From NCBI RefSeq assembly GCF_023856365.1, contig NW_026042753.1:1-64000 (forward strand): DNA of 64,000 bases, read 5' to 3'. The stretch is from Brienomyrus brachyistius (lineage: Eukaryota; Chordata; Actinopteri; Osteoglossiformes; Mormyridae). Of the stretch, positions 1 through 19,359 are shown piece by piece; position 1 is the first letter of the stretch; each line of letters opens with the position of its first letter. A program made the translations under genes and the position numbers. Below the pieces are notes generated by a model. That model was given only the letters and a program-made list of their open reading frames with translations. It was not told the origin of the DNA and did no database searches.

Positions 1-99
1 TTAGAGTAAAGCACACACTGGGTAAACCTGAACTCAATGCACCTTGGCAGCTCGAATATCGCCTCAGGCTGGGGGCGATTCTAGGATTTTTTTGAGGTT

Positions 100-260
100 G
101 TGGGGCAGAGTGGTGGCTCTGGGCCTAGGGATCTGTGCAAGCAAGTGGAAGGTTGTTGGTTCAAATCCTGTGAATGCCCAGAGTGATTCTACTCCGTTGG
201 GCCTTTCAGCAAGGGCCTTAACCTGCAATTGCTTTGTCCTGGGTATGACATTAATCTACA
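100..260 (+). repeat. tRNA-derived SINE, degenerate copy
   Basis: The stretch reads like the tRNA-related head of a fish SINE. A box-A-like segment lies near 108-125 and a pol III box B (GGTTCAAATCC) at 158-168. A tail near 195-240 (gggcctttcagcaagggcct) is typical of fish SINEs. No clean target duplication was found. The family assignment is by pattern only. Confidence 0.5.
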
Positions 261-498
261 TGCAGGCCTGTTAGGAGATCCTTCAACTTACAGGGGAAAC
301 TTGGCAGGATTGGCAGGAAGGCATAGGCAGGGTCCCATTCCCCCACAGAGAGCTGGGGGGTTGTGCAGTTCTCTCCCACGACAACGGGTTTGTTCAATGA
401 AGGAAGGCAAAGGAAACATCTGTAAGGACATATGGAACATTTCCGGTATAATTTTCGATCTCCGTCATCTCCAGAGCATTGAGCTCAGCAAAATTCAC

Positions 499-520
499 GG
501 GGGGGGGGGGGGGGGGGGGG
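499..520. repeat. poly-G run (22 bp)
   Basis: Uninterrupted G homopolymer. Similar runs occur near 1291-1307, 9901-9918, 13643-13660 and 60798-60815. They are length-unstable and error-prone in assemblies. Confidence 0.9.
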
Positions 521-1035
521 AGTTTTATCTTCGTTAAGTAAGACACACAGAGTGTCTCCATGCATACTTTGTGGGGGAGGAATATATCACTTCAGGCCTG
601 ATAACCCACTACTGCTTCAGTGTGATCATGAAATATTTACTTAGCTGGGAAGAAGCCTATGTTCTGTGGGACGAGAGCTTTCAGAAGACAGACAGGACAG
701 CAGGCTGCGGGAATGAGCAACTGCACCCTCGCTGAGTGTAATTTGGAGTTCATGAATAACACAGGAGAGTGGAGAATGAAAGTGTGGGACAGGAGCAGAG
801 TGTGGTGTGTATCTGGCTTAATCCCGGCCGTCACTAGGGCCCCTTTCTGCTGGGTGCGCAGCATCTCTCAGGGCTAATAAGCATCAGCGTTTATGTGGGC
901 CATTATCCCCATCCGGGGCGGCATCAGGAGGTGGGAATGGCAGCCACGCAGCTGCGGATCACATCCTAAATTCAGCTTATTTTGCAGATGTACCTTTTAT
1001 TGAGACTAGAGCAGTTGGGGGTTTAGGGACTTCTC
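521..1035. other. no recognisable gene
   Basis: Open frames here are short and lack exon-like splice context. Upstream rgs11 exons (DEP and linker) were looked for on the + strand and not recognised. Confidence 0.5.
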
Positions 1036-1130
1036 TCAGGGGTCCAGTGGTGATGTCACTCTGCTGACTGTGGGATTTAAACCGGCAACCTTCCAGTCAT
1101 AGGCGGCGACTGCCAACCCGCTCAGCCACA
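1036..1130 (-). repeat. tRNA-derived SINE fragment
   Basis: On the minus strand this reads as a SINE head, with a box-B-like GGTTTAAATCCC followed by a cagcagagtgacatcacc segment. It resembles the copy near position 100, in the opposite orientation. Boundaries are uncertain. Confidence 0.45.
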
Positions 1131-2599
1131 CACCACCTTCATTGATGAAACCCACCGTTTTGACGCCAATTAGACGGAAACACAGTTGAGCCAAAAACCA
1201 CGCAGCGTAGGGCCCCCCAGTCAGGTGCTGCTCGTGTTTAAAAGGCAGGGACGCTCTGCACTCTGGTACGGCCAGGTGGACGGGGGAAGCTGGGGGGGGG
1301 GGGGGGATTAAAACCAGCAAATGACAAAATGGCCGCTTCCTGCCTCCTTTCTCTTTGCCCGAGAAACACGAGACGCATCGCTAAGACTGGTGATGCTTGG
1401 ATCTGGGAGAGAGGAGTGCGAAGGGACTGGGAGACGGCCTGAAGCTAAAATGCAGACATGCTGTGTTTGCGTCTCCCCCCCCACCACCCCCCCACTTGTT
1501 GGGCCTTTTAAACGAGCTGGAAGAGGATCCCACCTCCGGAATACCGGATCCATTATCTGACCTCTATTCCTGCGGCTCAGGCTTAATGCTGCATGTTAGC
1601 GGAGAGATAATGGATGTAATTGCAAATAGCAGCGTAATAATTTGCCAAATAGTCTCTCTGCTGTTAAGTCCTGAGCTGATCTGAAGCACTTTAATTGGGA
1701 TTTAAGGAAACCATGTTAAATCAGATTGCATTCAGTATCGACATTTGGTTAGTTTATTCTGTAAAGCAGGGTACCCCAGTCCTGATCATGGATACTGTGT
1801 CACCGACTGGCCCTCCAGGACCGAATGGTCCTTTTGGAAAGCTGTCACACTGTCCCCTACTGGGCAGTGTCGCCATGGGCTGTACCCAGTGGCATCATGG
1901 GAAATGTGACCAGTAGTGCTAAGGGGTATTAATGCAGCGTTAGACCGGCGTCAGTCTGCTTGAGAGAAACGAGCTCACTCTTCATCTGAAGTTCAGCTAA
2001 GGATTTCTCACCCTCTGATTTTCTGCAGCCGGGAACATTCAGCGTTCAAGAACAAGGCCCTGAGCGAAGGAACCGGCACAACTCCCGAGTCCAGCTGGTC
2101 TGAGCTTTTTATTAAGCATATACATTTTTTCCGTAATGCCAGTACCTGCTGTTTATCGCCTCTGTCAGTCACAGGACCGGATCCGGGCAAACAAGAGAGC
2201 CGCTCGGGGCCTAGATAAGATCAAAGTCATGAAGAAAAAATATGTATATTAATATCTATATATATATGGCAGCTATAGGCAGAATAGGCTGTTGCCTTGG
2301 GCCCCCAAATTACCCAAGGAAGTGAAGTGATAATCAGTGTTTTTGGTGGGAGGGCATCCGAGGGAAGCTCGTGTGTGAGTGTGACAGCACTTCGTTGTGC
2401 TCATCTTTCTGTCTCACTTCTTCCTCACTTCCTGCTCTCGTTTTCCATGCTAACGTAAGTACGTCAGCAGTCCCACAATACATACTCGTAATAGTGCTAT
2501 ATTATTCATGGTTTCTAGACTGGATGTCTGCTTAGTAAAGCCAGGAGCTGAGTGTGAGCAGAATTCCTACTGTCTGATTCCTTGCATGTGATTCGCTCG
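1131..2599. other. non-coding, probably rgs11 intron or upstream sequence
   Basis: No exon was recognised. A spliceable-looking segment after ttctgcag at about 2027 gives an open frame, but it does not resemble the R7 RGS family. A short TA-rich run lies near 2240-2270. Confidence 0.4.
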
Positions 2600-2849
2600 T
2601 GGGAGTTTTACCCTCACAAAAATGTTCTGAGGGCAGAAGGAAAAATGATTGGTTCAGAGAGATAACCAATTAGATTGTAGAGGAGGTGGGTCTAAGGAAC
2701 TAGAGGAGGCAGGAACAAGACATCTGATTGGTTGACCCCCCCCCCTCCTCTAGTTGCCTGTATCCACCACTTCTACAGTCTGATTGGTTATCTCTCTGAA
2801 CCAATGAACCTTGTGCCCTCAGAACATTTTTGCGCAAGTAAAACTCCCA
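2600..2849. mobile_element. palindromic MITE-like element
   Basis: The 250-bp block starts TGGGAGTTTTAC and ends with its exact reverse complement GTAAAACTCCCA. Internal segments also mirror: GTTCTGAGGGC against GCCCTCAGAAC, and GGTTCAGAGAGATAACC against GGTTATCTCTCTGAACC. The centre lies near 2720-2730. Nearly the whole unit can fold back on itself, as in foldback or MITE-type DNA transposons. It contains no coding frame and ends 56 bp before an rgs11 exon. The superfamily is unknown. Confidence 0.65.
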
Positions 2850-2905
2850 TAAACATGTGGCTTATATCATGTTTAGAGACGGTTTTGTTTCTTCCTTCTT
2901 TACAG

Positions 2906-5689
2906 AACAGAACGCGGACTACTACAAAAGAGAGGTAAGCCTGAAAGAATTTAGAGTGAACCTATTTCAGCTGATGGGATGGTTGCCAAGAACAACCAAA
3001 GAGGGTGATTAAGTGGGCTCTTAAGAATGCTGTCATAAGAAAATTGCTTCGGAAGGATCTACATCTGTGTTGTCGTTTTCTTTTGTTGGCTCTCAGATAT
3101 TGACAAATTCTGTTTAAAGGTACAACAGCATGGCTCTTATCAGGGCTTGGATGTGTACCATGCTGTGCCTTTTTTCTGACTCTTATATTCCCCGTGTGAT
3201 TTTTCATGGCTCCCGACACCAGATTGAACACATCAGGAAATCCCTGGGCCGCTCGAGGGTCAAGTCCTCCATCTGCCTGGAAAGGTTGGATAACAGCCTC
3301 CCCCACCTACCCCCCCCCAACACCTGTGATTCAGCCTCAGTCCCAGCATAGCTGGGGGACCACTGGTTCGACACCAGTCCACATTAGTCCCTAACTGGGG
3401 GATATCTCTGGGTATTCTGTATACTGTGCCTCTGATTGGTGGGGGGGGGGGATCTATTTCATGTTAATTCTGACAAAAATGCTGGGGACTGCTCTTTGTG
3501 AAAATCTAACCTCGTTATTTCGTTCTTTCGTCCATCTGCCCATCCATCTTTCACCATAAATCTCAGAGTCACACATATCCTGGATTAATGATGCCTAACT
3601 AATATTGAAACCGGTTGACTATTAAACTGAATTGAACTGTATTTAACTGCAAATAATTACTTAATATTGATCAGAAGGTCGCCGGTTCAAGCCTGGCTTC
3701 AGCACACTTGTGGGTCCTTGAACAAGGCCCTTAACCCCCAGGTTCCTGGGAGCCTCTACGGGCAGCTGCCCTTTGCTACCAAGCTTTCTCTCACCTATGG
3801 AGAGCAAGATGGAGGAGATGAAAAGAGAATTTCCTTATAGGGTTCAATGACGTATAATCATTTCGTCACCATTTCGAGCTCCAGTTTGCTGGAATATGCC
3901 AGCATTGAACCTGAATATTTGATGACTTGCAAGGATTATAGAAAGTAGGACTAAAACTGGGAATGGCTGGTCTTCTGTGTTCAGCTTCCTTAAGTTCAGC
4001 GAGCAGTACCTGAACCATGACCCCATGATGCAAGGCTGCCCCCCCAGCAACCCCTGGATAACAGATGACACGGCACTCTGGACGCTGAATGCCGACATGT
4101 GAGTGTGCGTTACCGCGCCCCATCCTGCCTCTTCAGGGCCACACCCCCAGAGGTGACTGTCGTCTCTTCACTTCCACGCCTCCTGGTGCAGGGTGGAGAC
4201 ACCCACCAAGCTGCGGGTGGAACGATGGGGGTTCGGCTTCACGGAGCTCCTTAGGGACCCTCTGGGACGGTGCAAGTTCAGGGAGTACCTGGAGAAGGAG
4301 TTCAGTGGTGAGCAGCATGTAGACCCCCCCGCCCAAGTAGATCAGCTTCATGGAGGCATCGTCAGCAAGTAAGAATCATATTCATTATTTGATCACTGCG
4401 GGCCTATTTGGGCAGTGTGTGACTCAGCAGATTGGGATTCATTGCAGGAGGTCATCAGCTCAAATCCCAGAGTCAGCTGAGTGACCTCACTATTGGGCCG
4501 TCGATCAGTTACTCCAGGGACTGACTGACCCTGCCCTCTCAAAAAAAAAAAAAAATAGGATCTAGCATCTGCTAAATTAATAATCATGATCCCTCTATGA
4601 AAGGCAATTCTCCTCCATATTGGCATCGTGATGAGCGCCTCCTGCAGGTAGCTGATGCATGCGCTGTTTCATTCACAGTGGAGAACCTCTGTTTCTGGGA
4701 GGCCTGTGAGGACATCCGGCACGGCGAGAGCGCTACGATCCCGCAGAAGGTGGAAGAGGTCTACAAGTGAGTGCGACCTTGTGGCCCAGTGGGACAGTTT
4801 GCATCCCAGTTGAATTTAGAGCAGGCCCTGATGTGGCACTTGCTTACTCCCAGTGGGACTGCAAAGCTCAGGCTCATCACTTCCTTCCCCCCAGGCAGTT
4901 CCTGGCCCCGGGAGCCAGCAAGTGGGTAAACGTGGACAGCAAGACCATGGAGAAGACCCTGCAGGGCATGAAAAGCCCACATCGTTTTGTCCTGGATGAC
5001 GCCCAGATGCACATCTATTTCCTGATGAAGAAGGTAGGAGCATTAACTGTGCACAGCCATGAAAGTGGATGACAGCTTCATTAAAACGGGCTCTCGGCCT
5101 CTCCTCTCACCCTCAGGACTCCTACGCCCGCTATTTAAAGTCCGATCTCTACAAAAACATGCTGGCTAGAGCCATAGAACCACAAGAGACCAAAAAAAGG
5201 TAAAACTATTATCTTCTATAAAAGGGGTCTTTCTGTAATATATTCCATGTATTTTATATAAGGGGATAAGACTCATATTGGTGTGGGATACACACAGGTT
5301 CTGTTTCTGGGGTTGTTAACGATTAATTCCAGGGATTTTTGGGCTTAGTGTGAACTGCTGGCTTCAGCTTAGCTTCGTCACTAAGACTACACAGAGTTCT
5401 GTAATGTTAATTGCTTTTGCGTCCCCTGTGATGCTCTCCAGTTTCTGTTTGTAATTCCACGGTAGTCAAGGATTTTCCAACATGGCTGACTTAGAAAAGG
5501 CAGTGCCACAAGTGTTAGCGGAACGCTAACATGTTCTCCTTCCCATCATGCCCCAGTGTCTTTCCCTTTGTGAGACGCCAGCGGCACTCCAGCCGTAACC
5601 CTGCCCTTTTCGCCCAGGCCTTAGAGGACAACGGCAAGACCAAGTCCCTGGGGTCACCAGCAAGTCCCACAGCAGCCTGCTCTTCCTAA
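2906..5689 (+). CDS. rgs11: RGS11-like regulator of G-protein signalling, 3' eight exons
   Basis: R7-family RGS protein, a GTPase activator for Galpha-o/i that in this family pairs with Gbeta5. RGS11 is known for a role in retinal ON-bipolar signalling. Exons read in phase at 2906-2934, 3223-3284, 3985-4098, 4192-4307, 4679-4766, 4895-5033, 5117-5199 and 5557-5689, all with GT/AG borders; the 5' limit of the first could be 2911. The exons give about 254 residues. The Ggamma-like segment runs from [14 protein letters not shown] to NPWITDD. The RGS box follows, from [18 protein letters not shown] through [24 protein letters not shown] and [13 protein letters not shown] to [12 protein letters not shown]. 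After it comes a short tail ([12 protein letters not shown]) ending in TAA. WEACED and the short tail favour RGS11 over RGS6, RGS7 or RGS9. The DEP and DHEX domains are not seen and presumably lie upstream of the window. Confidence 0.85.
3655..3830 (+). repeat. SINE-like insertion in rgs11 intron
   Basis: The box-B-like GGTTCAAGCC near 3683 is followed by gggtccttgaacaaggccct, the tail motif common in fish tRNA-SINEs. It lies in the intron between exons 3223-3284 and 3985-4098. Ends are approximate. Confidence 0.45.
4400..4560 (+). repeat. SINE-like insertion in rgs11 intron with A tail
   Basis: A tRNA-like region with a degenerate box B (gctcaaatccc) near 4458 precedes a tail ending in a 15-bp A run at about 4541-4555. 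This fits a reverse-transcribed short element in the intron between 4307 and 4679. Confidence 0.45.
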
Positions 5690-5967
5690 CACTGCCTCCT
5701 GGGGGGGGGATGCACTCTGAGCTCACTGCTGCCCCACAGAGGCTGTTTGGGGGCGGTGCTCTGCTGCTCTATTTGACGCAGTCTTCCAGGATTTTTAACT
5801 TCGGATGTATTTTTATTATAGTGTCATGTTAAATAAGAACAGACTAAATTATGGTTTAGATCAGAAGTGAGAAAAGTCCTGTGTCTCTATATATAGGAAA
5901 AGTTTATTTCATTAGTAACAGACAAACCATAGTTGAGCCAAATATTGCCTTATTACTAAGTAATAAA
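5690..5967 (+). other. probable rgs11 3' UTR with poly(A) signal
   Basis: Non-coding sequence after the rgs11 TAA. An AATAAA lies at 5962-5967. No closer consensus signal was seen. The actual cleavage site is unknown; a second AATAAA lies near 6168. Confidence 0.45.
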
Positions 5968-8764
5968 CATCTGCATACAACTTTCACTGAAACAATGGTT
6001 GTAATAGATAAATAGCCATTTAAAACTTGGCATTTAGCTCAGTGCTTATAATGTGGATTGTGTCCCATATTCCAGATCAAAACTGTGCAGTTTCGAACCT
6101 GCATCATGTCTGCTTCAGATTCCAGCAGCTTCTCTCATCCTTTGTTCATTTACTTCTTCAGCATTTCTCAATAAATTAAGCAAGTTTTTAATTCACCTTT
6201 AGTGGAATTCTGTCACTTAAATACCAAAATAGAATAACACAGGTGTCGTACTTTTCAACCATTTTTCTTTTGGCTTATAAACGGCATGTGCTACTCTGAG
6301 ATCACTGACCTGCTGGAGATGTGGTTCGGAACCGCAGGTGACCTCGAGTTCTTTTTTTTTTCCTCCGTGGAGGGAATCAAACAACAAAAGAGATTAGCCA
6401 GAGATCCACCCTGCACGGACTTGCTGGTATGATGGGAACGGGACCTAGATTTACTGGAAGCACAAAGAGAGCAAACTAAATTCTGCCCAACAGACAGGCG
6501 GAACAAATCGCTACAAAAGGTTTCAGTCACCTGTCTCCCCTGCCAGGACAGCACCTCCCTCCCACAGCGCACCAACAATACATTATACTATTATACCGTG
6601 TCTTGGAAAAGTATTGGAATCCTACTTAGTGTTTTAAAAAGCAGCACATTTCTAAATTATCTATATCCCAGTCCCTGAAAGCTATAACTAAAGATTACTG
6701 AGGGTAAGATGAATCTCTGCTGCATCTCATAAGTTCATTAAAAATCGAAACTTCCTTTCTTTCAGAACTGAATTTTCTGCCATGTTGGTCTTTAAAATTG
6801 TCCATTCGGCTCCAACAAGCTTTCGAACTCCAGTTTGAATGAAATATTGGGCTGCGAATGTGAAGTAGACAGGGTCATGGTGAGGAATGCGTCAGGAATA
6901 TGGGGCGTGTCTGGAAGTCTGTGTCCATCACCAAAGCCTGTGATATTCATTATTGGCGGTTTGTTTATTGGCTGCTAAGGCTCACAATGGAAGCTCAATA
7001 CTAAGTGTTTTGAATTACTGAAGTTTGCATGTTGACGGAGCCGGGATGGATGGATGGATGGATAGATAAATGTTTAATAATACATGCAGTACAAGTGTCA
7101 AACTAACTTTACCAGACAAGCCCATTAAAACGAGGCTCTCAGTTTCTCTTGAAATTCTTATGTAAAAAAAAAAAAAAATAATAATAATAAACTACTTTGC
7201 ATGTTACTTTTTAATAGATTTCCTTTTTAAAAAATTAAATCTGACTACGCAAATCCTTCAACTCCTACACTACCCATCAAGGCAATCCTCAGGATTCCAG
7301 CAGCACAGAGTTAACTGATGTTCTGCGCGGTTCTTAAAAATGCATGAAACTCGCGAGATAAAAATAAAACAACCGCAACAGAGAATACTGAAATTCCGTC
7401 TTCATATTACTGAAACATACAGGATTAAGAGACAACATGAAGTTGGGAAAGGGATTGGTGGGGGGTGGGGGGTGGGATTAAAGGCACTGTCAGCATAACA
7501 TCATAAAGACGGCACCGATGTCCATTTGCCATGGATTATGTTGTATTCTGCGACTAAAAAGGACCCATAATCTGATTAAGTTCACATCAGACTAATGAGT
7601 GAATCTTCTCTGACAGCATTACTGACGCATAGCCCGCCATCCAGAGCTGCATTAGTGCGTTATGGGTTTCTAAGGCCCACCTTAACACAGCAGGGAAACA
7701 CGTGCTGCTTAGTACGCTATTTCTCGGATCTGTAACATCGTAAGGTCACAGTACAACGTCGTGTCTTTCTGCAACTTTATAGCAGGGCTGAACAGCCAGG
7801 TGGCATTTTGGGCATTTTCAAGGTGAGCCGATGGGTAGGCGAGCCGGCAAAAATCTTGGGGAACCCCCCCCCCCCTTTCCCAGTCAGCAAAATTTATTGC
7901 ACAGCAAAAGTTATGGAGACCCCAGCTCTGTAAAATTTACTGTGGGAGTCCAAGGAAACTTTAAAAACACAATATCTCAATCTCCGGAGTCCTTTAAACC
8001 TAAAAAATATACAAAGAAATCTATGCTGTGATTCTGCTAGAGAATTTGGGCCCCATGAATGCATATCATATTGGGCCACAAACCCACACCAATGCAGTTA
8101 TGTTCCAAGTTTTTTACTGTCCTAATCTCCCCCCCTTAACTGCGCCCCAGACTTGATGTTCCACGTTACAATTTCAACCAAATGTTGTGTGTTAAAAAAA
8201 AAATTAAATTGTGCACCAAAATTTTTTAACATGAAAGCAAGCATTAATAAAACTTAATCAAATGTTGATTTTTTTTTTTTTATATATAGAATTTCTCATT
8301 GTTTTGCTGATATCTGGGAAAACTGGGTTCATGGATCGGGATGGAAAGGCATGTTCAACGCACATTTTTTTTTAAATATTGATTTCCAGCAACTAATAAG
8401 CAAATCGAGGGAAATCTGCAAGGTACAAATCTGCAAGGTACAACAGAACCGTTCATCTCATTTCTACCCCGTCAAATCGCGTCCCAGGCTTTCTGGACCT
8501 CCCACTGAAATGCATTCAGCGACATCCACCTAAACAATTGCATTACCCCGGCAACGGGACTGCAGTAATCTCATTTAGTCTGAGAATTTGTGTGTCAGAA
8601 GGTAGAAAATTAGGATACGGACACGTTGCTCAAAGAGTGCCACGGAGTCACCAGCAGTATCATCAAACACGCCATTTAATACAATAATTTTTTTATCATT
8701 GTTTGTATAAATACAAATGATTCTTATTAAACAGCATGACTGACTCGTGCAATACAAATAGGCA
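5968..8764. other. intergenic stretch between convergent genes
   Basis: No exon or RNA gene recognised. The stretch holds A- and T-runs, a short GGAT repeat near 7045-7060 and scattered AT-rich blocks. Frames such as 6291-6578 on the minus strand lack family resemblance. Confidence 0.5.
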
Positions 8765-10117
8765 TATGCATCAAAACCTTTATTAGATTTCAGAAATCAC
8801 AGAAGAAAATCAAGCTTGGCAAAATAAAAATTATGCAAAATTATCCAGTATATTTCAGCCGTTTCTATAAATGTACGCTAAGGTGGTACTTGCCAACGCC
8901 GAAACAATTCTCTCATCCAGTCACAGTGCTCTTTAAAATGGAGATACTTTAATTTATTTAAGGTTGAGTTAAAACACGACATTTAATATTCAGAATAAAA
9001 TCAAAATCTGATAAGGGATTCACATCGTTTACCGTTTAACTGGTATGTCCATTTTCGATAGGCTTGTTGGGTGGGTAAAAACCCTATTTAACTGATCAGG
9101 GTCACTTAGGCAAGTTCACCTTAATTAAAAACAAAATAACTAAACAGCACATAACTAGTCAAAGTGTAAACTCTGCTGTTGGCAAAAACTGTACGGCTGG
9201 ACCCCCAAGGGCACCAGCGACTGTAGGGCCTTGCTTGGCCAGTAGGGGGCCCCCTTGCACGTGACATTGCAAGGATTTGTAAGTTGTAGGGCGCAGATGG
9301 GAAACGAGGTGGGGTAAGAAGCATTTAAAGTGCGGAGCCACATACAGCCATGGGGGTGGGTTTGGGTTTCTAGCACAGCCTGCAAAGACCAGAATAAGTT
9401 CCTTTCCTCAACACACTAGCGCCCCCTTGGCCAAACACGACCCATGGTCACCTTGCAAATCATTAAGCTGCCCTGAACCCCACTCTGCTTTCAGTAAGTG
9501 CCATTTAAAAACAATGATATACACACATTTTCAGGAGAGCACCTGTGAAGTCACCCCCCCACACACACACACACACACTACTGGCATTGTTTGGCACCCG
9601 ACCCATGTAAACCTGACCCCGATTTGCATAATTTATTCAGGTATATATCAGAAACCAGGGTTTCTGCCACCTAGAGGCTGTACGGCGCAACAAGAGACAA
9701 ATCGCCATCAAAAACACAGGACCTGGAGAATCACCCGGGGTGGGGGGGGATACATACTGTCACGTACTGGCGTGGGTGGGGGAGGACGCAGGCAGTGTGG
9801 CAGTCAGCCAATGGGCGAATTCACGAGAAAAAACACTGTATGTTAAAAACCGCTAGCATCCAGCATGAGAGAAAAAGGTCAAAGCGAGTCAGGGTTTTTC
9901 CGGGGGGGGGGGGGGGGGGCAGGGTTGGTCTTACCTACACTGGCATGGGAGGGGTGGGAGGCATTGGTTAATGGTACAATGTGCAAGACAATTATCTGGG
10001 AGAGGAAAATTAACTTCCCCTAAAGTAAAACTAAAGTCACAAGAAAACTGTGGTACCCTCTGTCAATAGACCACACTCAAAAAACTCTGAGTAAAAGAGG
10101 AACGTTATTGGCCTGGC

Positions 10118-10118
<1 letters not shown>

Positions 10119-10160
<42 letters not shown>
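10119..10160. repeat. (TC)n-(AC)n microsatellite
   Basis: About 16 TC units followed by a few AC units, in the probable clcn7 3' UTR. Confidence 0.9.
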
Positions 10161-10161
<1 letters not shown>

Positions 10162-10263
10162 GCTTGAAATGCTTTTTACACATTTACACTAATGTATATC
10201 ACAATGCTACCAAAGCTTTGCAAATGACCACAGAGCGGGACTGACACCCAAGTGTGTGTAGAA

Positions 10264-10264
<1 letters not shown>

Positions 10265-10311
<47 letters not shown>

Positions 10312-10320
10312 TCTCTCTCT
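10265..10320. repeat. (CA)n-(TC)n microsatellite
   Basis: About 20 CA units passing into CTCTCT, in the probable clcn7 3' UTR. Confidence 0.9.
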
Positions 10321-10579
10321 GAAGTGCTTTAAAAACATAACGGATAAATTATTTTATGTGCAAACTGGGAGGGGGCAACAAAAAGTCGCAAAACACACAT
10401 GGAATCGATCCCCTCCCCCATCACAACCAACCCTCGGTGAACGAAACCAGAAAGTCAGTCATTGGCATCCCGGGTTCCGGACTTTGCTGAAATGCACGAC
10501 CGGTGCGGGTTCTGGCGGGGGCTGACTGGGGGCAGGGGGGGTTGGCCTGGTGAGCAGCGCGGCAGTCGCCTTCCACGCA

Positions 10580-17284
<6,705 letters not shown>

Positions 17285-17471
17285 ATGGGTGTGTCGAGAC
17301 TAGATGGTCAGTATGGATAACTAAGGTGCACTAAAATTGGGTGAGCAGGCAAGGCATGTCACCCAGGTTGTGTGACAATTATTTTATATATATGTATATA
17401 TATATTCCATCCACCATCCCTCCTTTACGGAGAACTGCGTTATTTTTATTGTCCATTACGAAGAAAAAAAA

Positions 17472-17473
<2 letters not shown>

Positions 17474-17565
<92 letters not shown>
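17474..17565. repeat. (TA)n microsatellite, ~45 units
   Basis: Pure TA run forming the spacer between array copies 1 and 2. Confidence 0.95.
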
Positions 17566-17567
<2 letters not shown>

Positions 17568-18426
17568 GTGTATCGAGACTAGATGGTCATTATGGATAAC
17601 TAAGGTGCACTAAAATTGGGTGAGCAGGCAAGGCATGTCACCCAGGTTGTGTGACAATTATTTTATATATATGTATATATATATTCCATCCACCATCCCT
17701 CTTTTATGGAGAACTGCGTTATTTTTATTGTCTATTGCAAAAAAAAAAAAAAAAAAAACAATACATATATACATATATATTTATGGGTGTATCGAGACTA
17801 GATGGTCATTATGAATAACTAAGGTGCACTAAAATTGGGTGAGCAGGCAAGGCATGTCACCCCGGTTGTGTGACAATTATTTTATATGTATGTATATATA
17901 TATTCCATCCACCATCCCTCCTTTACGGAGAACTGCGTTATTTTTATTGTCCATTGCGAAAAAAAAAAACTATATATATACATATATATTTATGGGTGTA
18001 TCGAGACTAGATGGTCATTATGGATAACTAAGGTGCATTCAAATTGGGTGAGCAGGCAAGGCATGTCACCCAGGTTGTGTGACATTAATTATTTTATATA
18101 TATGTATATATATATTCCATCCACCATCCCTCCTTTATGGAGAACTGCGTTATTTTTATTGTCTATTGCAAAAAAATAACACAAAAAAACTATATATATA
18201 TATACACACATATATATTTATGGGTGTATCGAGACTAGTTGGTCATTATGGATAACTAAGTTGCACTAAAATTGGGTGAGCAGGCAAGGCATGTCACCCA
18301 GGTTGTGTGACAATTATTTTATATAAATGTATATATATATTCCCTCCACCACCCCTCCTTTACGGAGGACTGCTTTATTATTAATATCCATTGCGAAAAA
18401 AAAACACAAGAAAAAGAAAAAATATC

Positions 18427-18460
<34 letters not shown>

Positions 18461-18667
18461 CATATATACATATATATATACACATATATACATACATATA
18501 TACATATATATATATACATATATACATATATATATATATACATATATACATATACATATATACATATATACATATATACATATACATATATACATATATA
18601 CATATACATATATACATATATACATATACATATACATATATACATATATACATATATACATATATAC

Positions 18668-18733
<66 letters not shown>
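18427..18733. repeat. (TACATA)n/(TA)n long microsatellite
   Basis: About 300 bp of alternating TATACATA and TA units between array copies 5 and 6. It gives paired Tyr/Ile open frames on both strands, which are rejected as genes. Confidence 0.95.
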
Positions 18734-18735
<2 letters not shown>

Positions 18736-18918
18736 GTGTGTCGAGACTAGATGGTCAGTATGGATAACTAAGGTGCACTAAAATTGGGTGAGCAGGCAAG
18801 GCATGTCACCCAGGTTGTGTGACAATTATTTTATATATATGTATATATATATTCCATCCACCATCCCTCTTTTATGGAGAACTGCGTTATTTTTATTGTC
18901 TATTGCAAAAAAAAAAAA

Positions 18919-18961
<43 letters not shown>

Positions 18962-19359
18962 TATTTATGGGTGTATCGAGACTAGATGGTCATTATGGAT
19001 AACTAAGGTGCACTAAAATTGGGTGAGCAGGCAAGGCATGTCACCCCAGTTGTGTGACAATTATTTTATATAAATGTATATATATATTCCCTCCACCACC
19101 CCTCCTTTACGGAGGACTGCTTTATTTTTATTTCCATTGCAAAAATAAAACATTTTAAAACACAAAAAAAAAAAAAAACGAAAATAATAATAATAAAAAT
19201 TATTTTGAATGTGTATTCAAATAAGTTTGAATGTGTGTGAACTATATATAAATATATATATACACATGCATATACAGAAATATATACACACACACACACA
19301 TATATATATATAAAGACACACACAGACACACACTCACATAAACACATACACACACTGTG

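Larger units (their letters stand above)
8765..10579 (-). other. probable clcn7 3' UTR
   Basis: Downstream of the clcn7 stop on the minus strand. The first good poly(A) signal is AATAAA at 8779-8784, read on the minus strand, giving a UTR of about 1.8 kb. It contains (TC)n/(AC)n at about 10119-10160 and (CA)n at about 10265-10310, plus a poly-G run at 9901-9918. The extent is inferred from the signal only. Confidence 0.4.
17285..19150 (+). repeat. seven-copy tandem array with variable TA tracts
   Basis: A conserved core of about 175 bp repeats seven times. Each copy begins near gggtgtatcgagactagatg, passes through gtgagcaggcaaggcatgtc, and ends in an A-run. Copies start at about 17287, 17565, 17784, 17993, 18221, 18733 and 18967. 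Cores are nearly identical, while the TA or TACATA spacer varies from about 20 bp to about 300 bp. Open frames across it, such as long Ile/Tyr runs, are products of the TA repeat and not genes. Confidence 0.9.

Noticed and set aside
2018..2260. Possible upstream rgs11 exon after ttctgcag
   Set aside because: The frame is open but shows no DEP, DHEX or linker similarity to R7 RGS proteins.
18314..18767. Long Tyr/Ile-rich frames on both strands
   Set aside because: Pure products of TA/TACATA repeats.
17285..19150. CRISPR-like array
   Set aside because: Units are ~175 bp with TA spacers in vertebrate DNA. Repeat and spacer sizes and content do not fit CRISPR.
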